From assembly GCF_000002235.5 (NCBI RefSeq), contig NW_022145611.1:372001-436000 (forward strand): DNA of 64,000 nucleotides, written 5' to 3'. How positions within the stretch are numbered: the stretch's first letter is position 1; each line of letters begins with the position of its first letter. The stretch is from Strongylocentrotus purpuratus (taxonomy: Eukaryota > Echinodermata > Echinoidea > Camarodonta > Strongylocentrotidae). Below, piece after piece: positions 1-11,300 of this stretch. Both the position numbers and the translations under genes were made by a program. The notes under the pieces are model-generated. The model made no database searches and was not told the DNA's origin. It worked only from the letters and a program-made list of their open reading frames with translations.

Positions 1-290
1 ATTAAGTTAAATCTCCATGTATAAGACGCACCCTATTTTAAGGACCAAGACCCTGACACCGAAGGCAACAAGCCAGATCAGATCGTATCTTATTGCAGCA
101 TTCGGTAAGGTACGGAAACCCAAGTCAGGGAATTGGGAAGGACTTTAATTTATTACGAGGCGCAGTTGAAGTGCTTGTGAACTTGTCACAAATAATAGTA
201 ACAATGTTGTTTTTAAAACTAAATATTACAGATAAATTTTCCTCTGAGTCCAAACAGAAATTTGGACAGCCTAGATTTTGAGTAGTGAGT
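1..290. repeat. Fragment of a TIR transposon family (see 47047-48972)
   Basis: Bases 8-40 (AAATCTCCATGTATAAGACG) match the terminus of the element at 47047-48972. Bases 175-285 (CACAAATAATAGTAACAATG, CTGAGTCCAAACAGAAAT) match 49568-49655 and, inverted, 47225-47299. The left end is cut by the window edge. No coding capacity was recognised. Confidence 0.6.
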
Positions 291-469
291 CAATATCCCC
301 CGTGTGAGTGAGCTGGATGATACGGTTGAGTGAGCTGAAGACCTGGATGAACTTTGGCCGGCAAAGTAACCATGTGAAAAAGCATAAGAAAAAAAAAAAA
401 AACTCTCTCTCCTTCAAATTAGGAACGTAGTTTAACTTCAAATAGTAGATCCTATTCTTTATTCACATT
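291..469. other. Unassigned intergenic or intronic DNA
   Basis: Apart from a short A run (390-403) I see nothing here. It lies 3' of the last visible SYNE1 exon and is probably intron before the KASH exon. Confidence 0.5.
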
Positions 470-1215
470 ATGTGATTGTATCCCCCGGCAGTATGCCGGT
501 GGGGTACTTTGGATTCAGCAGCGTTACGCCGCGTCCTATTCTTGTGTGCGCTCTAATAACTGCCACATTCCTTGATGGATTTCTTTCAAATTTTCTATGG
601 TGGTATAATCTACACACGTATAACTTGGATGGTTTATGGGAGCTCTATACGCCATATTTCTCAGGGATTTTCTTCAGAATTTGAACGAAGGTGTATCTTG
701 GTTATAGATTATCTATACAAGCCTATAGATTTTGGTGATGCTCCCTCCAGTGTTCCGTCTTTTATAGAGTCAAAGGTCATATTTTGATAGATGTCTTGTG
801 TGCACTCTAGTGTGCGGTCTAACTGCATCATTCCTTGACGGATTTCTTTCAAATTTTGTATGGAAGTGTATGTTGGTAAAAATCTATGCACCTATAGTTT
901 TTGGTGATGCTGCCACCAGTGTCCCATGTTTTATAGTGTCAAAAGGTCATATTTTGGTGGATGTCTAGTGTGTGCTCTGCAAGATATATTTCATGAAGAT
1001 TTCTTTCAAAAGATGTATAGAGATCTATGTTGGTACACATCTCTCCTTTTTGGGGGATGCTGCCCTCATTGTTCCATCCTTTATTAGGTCAAAGGTCATT
1101 TGGCCATTTAGTTCCGTTACTGCCACATTTTCTTGACGGATTTCTTTCAAATTTTTGACAGAGATGCATTATACACACATATTGTTTTGGTGATGCTGCT
1201 CCTAGTCTTGACAAT
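470..1215 (-). repeat. Hairpin-ended dispersed repeat, long copy with internal tandem units
   Basis: Bases 478-512 form a hairpin (GTATCCCCCGGCAG / TGCCGGTGGGGTAC). The sequence through about 600 matches 13255-13392 in inverted orientation. The body repeats a unit containing TTGACGGATTTCTTTCAAAT about four times (near 568, 832, 985 and 1132) at irregular spacing. The shorter copy has Helitron-like 3' geometry; in this copy the CTAG is lost. Confidence 0.6.
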
Positions 1216-1587
1216 AGTCTGAGCCACAAGTGGCAATCTCTACATCATCCTTTTGTCCCTCCCTCGAACATAAGGATGACACAAAATTGCTGCCACTGCC
1301 GATTGCAATATTTCTAGTTCATGTTGAGACACAGAGATTTTCAAAAACAACTAAAAAGTAGCATTTTGAGCACCCCTGACTTTTAAATTTTTCCAGAGGA
1401 AAGTGTGTTTTATACACAGAGATTCAAGGTACATGTTATACTTTTTAAATCCGCTATAAATAGAAGTAAATTTAAAAATTTTGTGAACATTTAAACAATG
1501 ATTATTATCATTATCTATCCATTGTGTGCTCAAACTGGCAAGTTCTACATCCTAACATCAGACCATTGCCATACTGATAAGGACCAG

Positions 1588-2027
1588 GGCCCGTATTCAA
1601 TTCAATACTTAAGGACAAAATTAAAGCTTTTTACTTAGTATTTGGCTTAGATAAAATACTTAGCCAATTATGGTATTCAATTCACACTTTTGGCTAAGTA
1701 TTTTACTCTAAATCTAAGCCAACTCCATACCAGACTTAAGCAAATTATTTGGAGGCCTTGATTGGCAGGCATATGGTTTTCTTACGCAGTATTATAACCT
1801 GTGCACAATTATATCAGCGTGCATTTATTGCAATGCATCAATTGCGCATTACTTTTGATTGACCGTGTGACGTCACAATGCTTATCAATAAGTATTTTAC
1901 TTAGATTTTGTCTTACGTAAGTATAAGTCTAAAATGCGATTTGAATACGAGATAAGTGAATTACTTAACTTAGCCATTTACTTAGTAAATTTCTTACTTA
2001 TGCTAAGTATTGATTTGAATACGGGCC
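1588..2027. mobile_element. MITE, 440 bp, GGCCCGTATTCA terminal inverted repeats
   Basis: The left end GGCCCGTATTCAATTCAATA pairs with the right end (reverse complement GGCCCGTATTCAAATCAATA). A 3-bp duplication, CAG, flanks both sides (1585-1587 and 2028-2030). The interior repeats TTAGCCAA/ACTTAAG-like words and has no ORF. Three-bp duplications are typical of PIF/Harbinger-type transposases, although those usually prefer TWA; the class is therefore inferred. Confidence 0.8.
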
Positions 2028-2752
2028 CAGTGCCCCAGTTTCAATTTAAAAAAATTAAAAAATTGAAGATGTTTATAATTAGCACATTTCCCAGAACAAT
2101 TTTGATTATGATCACAAAGTCTATTTAAAGAAATCAATACAAAGATGATTTCAATGTTCTACTCTATTGTCTACCTATAGAAATCATGTTAAAGTTACTA
2201 TGTTACTAAGTTACTATGTTACTATGAGTATGATATCTCTTTGGGACAATCATTCCACATTTTGTGGGTTTGGCTCAATGATTTTTTATTCAGAGTCCTA
2301 AAAATATTCAAGATGCATGGGTAGGAAGAAGGAAAACACACTGTATTTATTTTTCTTGCATGACCATATCGGATGTGATGCCAAGAATTTAAAAAGGAAA
2401 TTAAGTTTAACAACCCTTAAATTAGCAACACATCGAGAGGTTCAAAGTCATCATGTTCTATCAAAATTAGCCATTTTGGAACTTTTGACAAGGTTCCTGC
2501 ACACAGAAATTGTTTTTGAGACAAAACATACCGGTAAATTGATTAGTACAATGTAGCAAAAAAACAAACATTATTTTTGCCAATTTCAAGAACAACATGT
2601 GATCCATTTACCCCTTTAAAAAAATACAGTTAATGCACTAGTCTATTAATGTTGCCCTCAGGTTGATTTCTTGAAAGTTTGTGATTTTGTTTTTTATAGA
2701 CATGTTCAAATAAGTGCACTAAATTTATTATTAATAATGGTGTCCTACATAC
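2028..2752. other. Presumed intron between SYNE1 exon 21 and the KASH exon
   Basis: I see no repeat or coding signal. The region was checked on the minus strand for a hydrophobic KASH-like segment and none was found. Confidence 0.5.
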
Positions 2753-2973
2753 CCAGCAGTATCTGGTGATCTTTCTGCTGCAGCTGCTACAGCTGCTGCA
2801 GCTGCTGCTTGACGTCCAGCCAGTGTGTTGGTAGTAGCATCAGCATAATGTCTGATGGAATAGATAGGTGTGCTGCTACGTCCTGGTATGGGGCTTGTAA
2901 AGTCACTAGATACTTCTCCCATGGCTCCTAACAGCATTACAGATCTTGGTTGAATAGGACTCTCATAAACACC
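2753..2973 (-). CDS. SYNE1: SYNE1 exon 21 of window (KASH-proximal linker, polyalanine)
   Basis: The exon has 221 bases, starts in phase 0 after a TTTTTCAG acceptor and ends in phase 2 at a GGGTATGT donor. It encodes a Pro/Ser-rich unstructured linker (GVYESPIQPRSVMLLGAMGE, SSTPIYSIRHYADATTN) and a polyalanine run. No membrane segment is present, so the KASH peptide must be in a later exon. Read-through of the donor would reach a stop at 2731-2733 after GYVGHHY. Confidence 0.87.
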
Positions 2974-5900
2974 CTGAAAAATCAAGCAAGTTCATTGATT
3001 TTTGATTTCCTTCAATTCAATACAGATTTGTTTAAATTTTGAATTTGACAACTTTCACGAACTCTATTGACAACCAACTTCTTAAATGTTATACAATGCT
3101 TGAAGAAGTAAAGGCTGGTTGTCAGCAATTTTTGTAAGAGGAAATAAATGTAATGCCCCACAATCTGTTAAACTCAAACAGAATTAACAAAGAGTGTTAT
3201 CTTTAACAACCATGGGTTACAGGCTACAAAAGAATAATATATGTGTGGCTTCCTGCCCAGTGAATGGGCAATATGTAATATACATAATATATACACTTAT
3301 TTTTGCTTATATCCTCTTATTTTAATCTCTAACCATGGCTAGAGCATGTTTTAAATTTAAACCTTCTTTGTGAATTTGGGCCATTATCATTTCAAACCAT
3401 GGTTTAACCCTATCTAGCCCGGGGGGGGGGGGGGGGGGGGGGGGGGCTTTAGAAGCCCCCCCCCTCGACATTTTTCGCGATAATTTTTAACGAAAGAAAA
3501 TCTTGCACTGAAATTTTGTGACTTTTTTCTTTTGAGTCTTGCGCATCTTTTGAAAGAATTTGTTTTCGAAAATCGGACCTACCATTACAAAGTCACTGTT
3601 CTTTTGTCTTTGCATGTCAGCCCGAAAATCGCTCATTTTTGTGATTTGTGTACAAACCATATGGAAATCTCATTTTTCAAATAAAGAGATAAAACATTGG
3701 TTATTTGGTCTTGTTTACAGTTTAGGTGTTTATTTTGGGGTCAAAATAGTTGAAATATAGTTGGAAATGAAATGAAACAACAAAAACAACAAAATACATA
3801 AGTTAGAAAAAACAAATACATAAGAAATATCAAAACAATAGATAACATAAGGAATAACCCTAATTTTTCAATTTTTTGTGTTGTATTTTTATTCCAAATG
3901 GTCTAACAAATATATGTAGTGAGAAAGAATGCTTAAATATGAATAATTTATGGGCAAAAATGTGAATTTGATGACCTTATTTGCATAAATTACCATAAAT
4001 ATGCAAATGAGTGAATTTTTCAAAAAATTGAAATTACCATAGTATTCTATACACTTCACTTGACATGTATGCAAATTTTTGCGGCGATCGGTCGTTTCAC
4101 AGCCGAGATCATAGGGGGGGGGGGGGGGGCAATGCAGTTTCAAAATAGCCCGGGCTAAATAGGGTTAAGCCTCCATAAGCCTGAGAATGGGTAATATTGT
4201 ATAAGCTGTAATTTTCGCAAATTTTCATATTGCATATTATCGCGAATTTATCAACAAGCAAAAATATTGGCATCGCATCATTCCGGAGCGCGAAAGGCAT
4301 AAAGTTATGTGCATGCGTCCTCTTGATCGCTAGCTGCTAGTAATTGCCCACCTTATTTGTAATGCAATACTGTCGCCTCCCTAGATGGATCTTCGACTGC
4401 GCACAGTTGTAAATGATGCCTCCGCCATAGAACGATTTTACAAACCAAAACAGAAGCAATTTTTAAAATTCAAGGTTTGATTGTAACCCACTAACAGGTT
4501 CTCAGAATATCATGATTACAAGCTATTTTTCATACACATGTACATGTATGACCCTTTGATCTTTGACCTCATGACCCTAAAATCTAATCAGTTCATTGGT
4601 TCTGCAAGATACATACATGTCCTGAGTTTGACAGTAATCCATCCGTTGGTTCTATTGATAATACGTTCACAAGCTATTTTTGCATACATAATGAACCCTG
4701 TGACCTTTGACCTCATGACCCCAAAATCTAATCAGTTCATTTGCTCTGCAAAAAACATACAGTACATGTCTTGAGTTTGATGGTGATCAGTCCATCGTTT
4801 GTAATGATGTGATCACAAGCTATTTTTGCATACCGGTACATTATGAGCCCTGTGACCTTTGACCTCATGACCCCAAAATCTAATCAGTTCATTGTCTCTG
4901 CAAGATACATACATGACTTAATTTTGGCATCCATCGATTGCTTCTTGACATAATGCGATCACGCGAACAGCATGTACAGCAAACCCGAAAACAATAATGG
5001 CTCAAGCTACGGTACTTTGTAGCGGAGGCATAAAAACATCAAGTTTTGACATGTCATATCTGAATGAGGCTTATTTGAGAGGAAGATAGACCTACCCTGT
5101 CCAGTTGGAACTGACTGGGATCCACTTTAGTCTCCAGGAGCTCCAGGTTATCATTACATTTCTGAAGCAGAGAAGAACTCTTCTTAGCAATAAGGTGAAG
5201 GGTTTCCCTGGTAGCCCGACAGTCTGGTGAGTCCACATCAATCAAGAGCTGGTCTGCCGTATCCTTCAAGGAACTCATACGAGGTATCATCTCCTCAAGC
5301 TCTTGTCTAAATGACTACAACAAAACATAAAGGTACTTGATATTTTCATACTGTCTTAGGTGCTCAAGAACCTTTCAAGTACATAATGCAAGTGAAAAAC
5401 AACACCCATACTGAAGCTACACTATCTTAAAAACCAAGTGAAATTGCTGACATATTATGATATATCATAGTGTTTTGATTGGGTGCTCACCTAAAGGAAT
5501 TTATGAATGTCTGAGCACTACCCATTTTAAAAAGAAAATCTCAAAATCACATTGCCCCGGTTGGTCAATAATGGTGTTGAGGGGGTTGTGCATTAATGCA
5601 TTCAACCCAACAGAAATCATTTGAATGAACCTCTGGTTGAAAGTCACTCTATTTAAAACTTGGGAAGAGACAAATTTGATATGAATCAGTTAATACACCT
5701 ACACTCCCCTATGTTTAAAAAATATTTGAGGTCGTATAGAGGACATATATGTGCTACTCCAAAATGGTCTAAAGACGAGTGTATTCTTAATTTCTTTCAT
5801 AAGAGCTAAAAGTCAGTTCATGATAAAAAACCCTGACTTACAGCAAATATTCTGTATTGATTATTCAGTATCTCAGGATCAGCATTGAAATCGATGGGTT

Positions 5901-8305
5901 CATTCTCTGTCATAATTGTCTCAATCTCATTGAGTCTAGATTCAAGGTCCTTTGTTGTCTGATGAAACTCTTCACATTGCACAATAGCCATCTGAAAGAA
6001 ACATACAAAAAATAATCTTTGGTACTCCTTTTGTCAATAACAGTCACTCCAATATTTGAGATCTAGAAAACATTTTTTAAAGAAAGCCTCAGCCTTGGAG
6101 GTGCCGTGGGCGAGTGGTTCGTTCGTTCGTGTCTTCTTAGATCAAGATTTAATCTTGATCTTCGGAGTAGTTGCTACAACCGGCCGTGTCAGACATGTTG
6201 CCCCGGGTTGCGAGATAGGACTCTTGTAGCGTGCCCCCATTTAAAACAATGATACAATAACAATTTAACGAGTGGTTAAGACGCCGGACTGTCGATCACA
6301 AGGTTCGTGGGACTAATTTCCTTTGGCAAGACATTGATCTAAATTTGCCACACTCAACCCAGGTGATGTAAATGGGTACCTGGCAGGAATTAATTCTTTG
6401 AAATGCAAGAGCGCCGTAATGGCAGCACAGCTAAAGCCGGGGTAATAATAGTTTGGAAGCGCTATATATATAAACCAAGTATTATCATTATTATTAACCC
6501 GTTCAGCTCGGGAACCGAGATTTCTCGGGCCCCTAGGTACGTACTCACAAACGGGAACCGAGATTTCTCGGGTCCGAGCAAGGGCTTCTTTTATTGCAGA
6601 AAAGTACATCTATTCACCTTCTAAATACAATATAAACTATCTGTATACAAACCTTGAACCTTTGGCTACATGCATCTCATTTTTTACCGACTGTAGATGC
6701 GTATTTTTTGTTTTATTACAAGTTTAGCATGAGAATGCATGAGTCCTCTTTCAGGATATTCGTATAGAACACATGCAAGTCAGTTTACGTTATTTTCATA
6801 GATTTTCGGAATCGCTGCTGCTAGCTAGCTGGGTCTACTATGCCTAGGACTGTGTAAGCCGGACATAATGATTTTACAGGCAGCGAATTCCACACTCGCT
6901 CTGAATACCTTTGTACACGGCACGCGCGGATACACCGTTCAATACATGAGCCTTGGCCTTATATGGTCATTGACGCCTATTCGGGCCGATTATTGAATAG
7001 CTTATAGTATATTACAGTCTCGTTCGACCTCGCGCTCTCAGTTCAGGTAATTCATGGGTACGTATACAGGGTACCGGGCCGACCTATTATTGGGGAGATT
7101 AGCTAGTCTCGATATAGTCCATCCCATTGTTTTGTTTCAAGGTTGTCGGCTATTATTTACTTATCGTGCTATAAAGTGTCGGAGTTTTACTATTTAGTTC
7201 AGCTTTTTGATTTTCATGATAGTTGGTTGCACAAATTAGTTCTCAATTCTTTGCTTATAACTGCTCTTTATCTATGTAAGATAGTTTCTCAAAATGTCTC
7301 GTCATCGGAAGAAGCCTCTTTTTAGCGTTGAAGATGCTCGAGAAGCGATCCTTGACTCGGACTCAGAAAATGAATATGATAAAATGGACTTATCAAGCGA
7401 AGAAGAGTATTCGTCGGACGTAGAAAATGAAGAATATGAAACAACGACATTCGATGATTTCTTCGAATTAGAGGGTACAGCAGAGTCCATGAATGGAAAT
7501 ACTCCTGTAAACCCCGCCAGCACTCGTAGTGATACCCTCGATCCATACCGAACCGACCCTGGAGTTACGGGGGACCAAGCCACAGCTGAGCCTATGGGGG
7601 GGGGGGGGGGGTAAAAAACCCGGATAGATAAGGATATGAAAATCAGATTGAATATTTCCATAAGTTATCTATAAAGCCTGTTGTCTCAAAAGTTTTTACT
7701 CCACAGCTATCTTTTACGTCATTGTATTTACATGACAATATGCTTTTCATTTTATCAATTTGACCAATTTAGCGAATCATTCATGTATGGACCTCCTCTT
7801 TTATGAAAGGCTTATCTCAGCTCCCTCAGCTGCCCCACGCTAAGGGGGAACAAAAGAATGTAAAGAAGTTACTACTCTGGAAGATTGCCGTTTTGAAAGA
7901 AGAGGATGTAGGCGTAAATAGGTCAATTTACATTACAATACAAACAACCACTCTAACTTATACACCTTTACGAGGGCATGTAACAATTTTAGAGCAGGTT
8001 GAAGTAAAATATCTTGATCAACCTAAAGCCTGTCTTGGTTTGAGCAAGCATATGAAATGTTCAAATGTTATGTTCTGAAAAACGACCCCTAACTCTTCCT
8101 CTCTCTCCCCACGGAATATTACTCTTGTCTTGAGCAACTCCGGCGGTAAAGCCACGAATATGAGACTTTTCCCGGGCAAAGATGCTACCATTGTTGAAAA
8201 AAATGCAAGGCAACATAAAACAAGTTTCTGGCAATGAAGAAAAGCGAGTGCAAGATGAAGAAAATAATTGTTATTATTATTACTATTTTATTACAATATT
8301 GTAAG

Positions 8306-8347
<42 letters not shown>

Positions 8348-11300
8348 TATCATTATCATGTATACATGTTCATGCCATCTACAGAACTGATCATGAAATG
8401 AGGATTATCTAAGTTTTATTGACATGATAGGTTGAACAACAGATGGAGACGAAGACAAATAAAGTGAATTCTCACGTTGTTTGCACTTCTTTCTTTATTG
8501 TTCCGTAATATAATGAATTACTATATTTTCAATATCATTTATTTTTGAATAAATAAAAGACTACCAATACTACGGCGATTAATTCCTTATTAGCCACCCC
8601 CTTCCAAAAAACAAAAAACAAACACAACAACGCGATACGGAAATAAAATACACTGAAGCACAATTCCAATTTCACGAAATTCCTGACGTATTCAGAGAGG
8701 GAAGGGGGAGGATAGAGACAGACAGACAGAGACAGACAGAGAAAGATAGATAAATAGAGAGAAAGAGAGAAAGCTGGGTGCATCGTTATAGTCTGTACTG
8801 TATTTATTTATTATTATGCTATGCTGTCTCTCCTTTCACCCCCACCCCCTGTTCTGGATTCTTCTTTAGTTTCATTTTATCATGTCTATATCTTTTCGAT
8901 AAAGTATAATGTCCGACATATATTATAACCGTCAATTTAGGCTGATATACTATTTCATATTAATTGATGCAACAGAGATTTACATACAAAATTTTAGTTT
9001 TATAAATTGTGTATTTTTCTCATAAAATTGAGTATCTAAATAAAAAGAGATGAAAAGAAAGAAGAGGGAGAAGAAGAGAAGAAGGGAACAACAAGAAAAG
9101 ATGCAGATGAGAAAGAAGAACAAATTAAGAGAAAGAGAGACAGAAAGAGAAAGACAGAGAGAAAGAGAGAGAGAGAGAGAGAAAGTTGGGCGCATCGTTT
9201 TATAGTCTGTACTGTATTTATTTATTATTAAATATTGTCTCTCCTTTCCCCCCCCCCCCCCCCCCGTTCTGGATTCTTCTTTAGTTTCATTTTATCATGT
9301 CTATATCTTTTTGCTATAGTATAATGTCCAACAAAATAATATTATAACCTTCAATTTAGGCTGATAAATTATTTCATATGAATATGATGCAACAGAGATT
9401 TACATTCAAATCTTTAATTTCTTATAAATTGTGTATTTTTCTCATAAAATTGAGTATCTAAATAAAAAGAGAAAGAAGAAAACCAAAATAAGAATGAGGC
9501 GAAGAAGAAGAAGAAGAAAAGATAACGAAGAAGAAAACCCTACGAAAGAGCTGAAAGAACTGAGAGGCTTGGAGCACAGCAGAGAACGACCGTGCAACGT
9601 GTTCTCGACATGACGAAGCCAGATTGCCAAATGATCTACGCATACGCAGGTTCCCGTTAGTCGAAGCCTCTGGCCGCATGAACGCACACGCATTGTGGCG
9701 CGCGCTGAGCGGTCTCACGGTACGGCGTGTTCGATTTTTAATCTCGTTTGTGAGGTGGCTATCAGGCTGAATAATGCCGAGCTGAACGGGTTAAGTGCTC
9801 AACTACACAAGTTGTTTGTCCTTCTAGAGAAGCTAGATGAAAATTATTGGTCAATTTTAGGTATGTGGGTTGGGATGTGGCTATAGAGGCCAATCCAAGA
9901 CCTAGGTTTTCTTGGACAGTGAAGGCAAGACCACAGTGCCAAAGGGTCTTGGGATGGGAGTTTGTTGGTCACCTGAGTTATATGCGATGCCTGCTTGGTC
10001 TGCTGCCTGCTACACATGTCATGTAATTCATATACACAGCCAGTTTGAAAACCAGCTGGTAGCTTGTACAGTACAATGTCATAACTAACCATGGTTTTAA
10101 TCTAGGGTTCATGTCACATTCTATTACATTGATAAAGTTTGGATAGGTTTGAGGCTTTGATCTAATTTCATGATATGATAGTTTATAATTCAAATGAGAT
10201 ATGTATCCTACACATGTAGTATGGCAAGTGCATTTGATTTACATAGTCTTTTTCACAGCCATTACTACATGTATTTATCAATGATTCTAAAGAACCTAGT
10301 GTTTTCTCCCTTCAGTACCGGTACTAGGAAGGTTCCCATGTGTCTGCATATGGGATTATACAATTTCAATGTCCTGTTAAGAACAAGACTACCAGTAAGT
10401 GAATACAAAACAAGAAAGCCTAGATCAGATCCAACAAAACAGCTTTTCAGGTCTCAAAAATAAAATTAAACAAGTTAGATTCAAAACGTACTCATATTGA
10501 TGTATCAAATCATAATGTGAAAGGTTCCCTGAGAACATTGAAAATATTCTGTCTCTTAAACTTATCTCATATCATATTCATATTTTTCTTAAGAAATCAA
10601 AAATTGTTTTGATGGGGTTAGGCCTCTTTCTTCTCGTGAATTCAAGTAATGTCCAAATACTGTCCATTCACATATGTATATTGTTCCAAACAAACAAAAA
10701 CATTATTGTCAAGAAGCAAGAAAAGTATATGTACCTGTAGTTTCTTCTGCCAGTCTGCAGCCTTAGCACAGACACCTTCCCACCGTCTGTTCATGACCTG
10801 AAGTCGGTAGCTGAGCTCTTGACCCTGCGGAGTATCTGGATCCACAAACTGCTGGCTACACAGATTGACAGAATATGCAATGGTACGCCTTGCACTCAGA
10901 CCTAACATGAAGTCCTGATCAAGAAAACAAATAAACAGCCTCACATCAATGTTGAAAAAAATGCCTTAAAAAACAGACAGGCCTAAATCTATCTTATTAT
11001 AGACCATGAGAAATGAAAATGATCTATCAATATTCTGAAGTATCAAAATATTTCAAAGTACAGGATGACAAAATATAAAAATGGATAAAATAAATGTCAG
11101 AATGTATTTATCTAAGCATAAAAGGAAACAGAGAAAATAAGTAAACCATCTAGAAGGATAAAGAAAAACAAAAACAAAGTCAAAAGAGGAAGAATGTTAG
11201 CATTTACAGACACACCAAAAGAAAGAAAAAGGGTAAGGGTATGGAGAAGAGAAAGACAGAGGCAGACATCTATACAGAGAGAGAGAGAGGAAAAAGGAGA

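Larger units (their letters stand above)
6494..9794. mobile_element. piggyBac-like element, 3.3 kb, degenerate
   Basis: TTAA at 6494-6497 and 9791-9794 flanks perfect 14-base inverted repeats CCCGTTCAGCTCGG. A 19-base word, GGGAACCGAGATTTCTCGG, is directly repeated near the left end (6520 and 6556). It contains the transposase N-terminal remnant at 7294-7614 and satellite-like duplications at 8759-9476. No catalytic DDD domain could be found, so it is probably not autonomous. Confidence 0.8.

Noticed and set aside
1..2752. KASH domain exon of SYNE1
   Set aside because: The minus strand was scanned for a Leu-rich membrane segment followed by a Pro-rich C-terminus; none is present, so the exon is assumed to lie outside the window.
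6272..6313. tRNA gene from A-box and B-box words
   Set aside because: No cloverleaf could be formed, and the sequence continues into a SINE body with a LINE-type tail.
8980..9718. Ser/Leu-rich and Arg/Lys-rich ORFs on both strands
   Set aside because: They are translations of GA-rich simple repeats within a duplicated non-coding unit.
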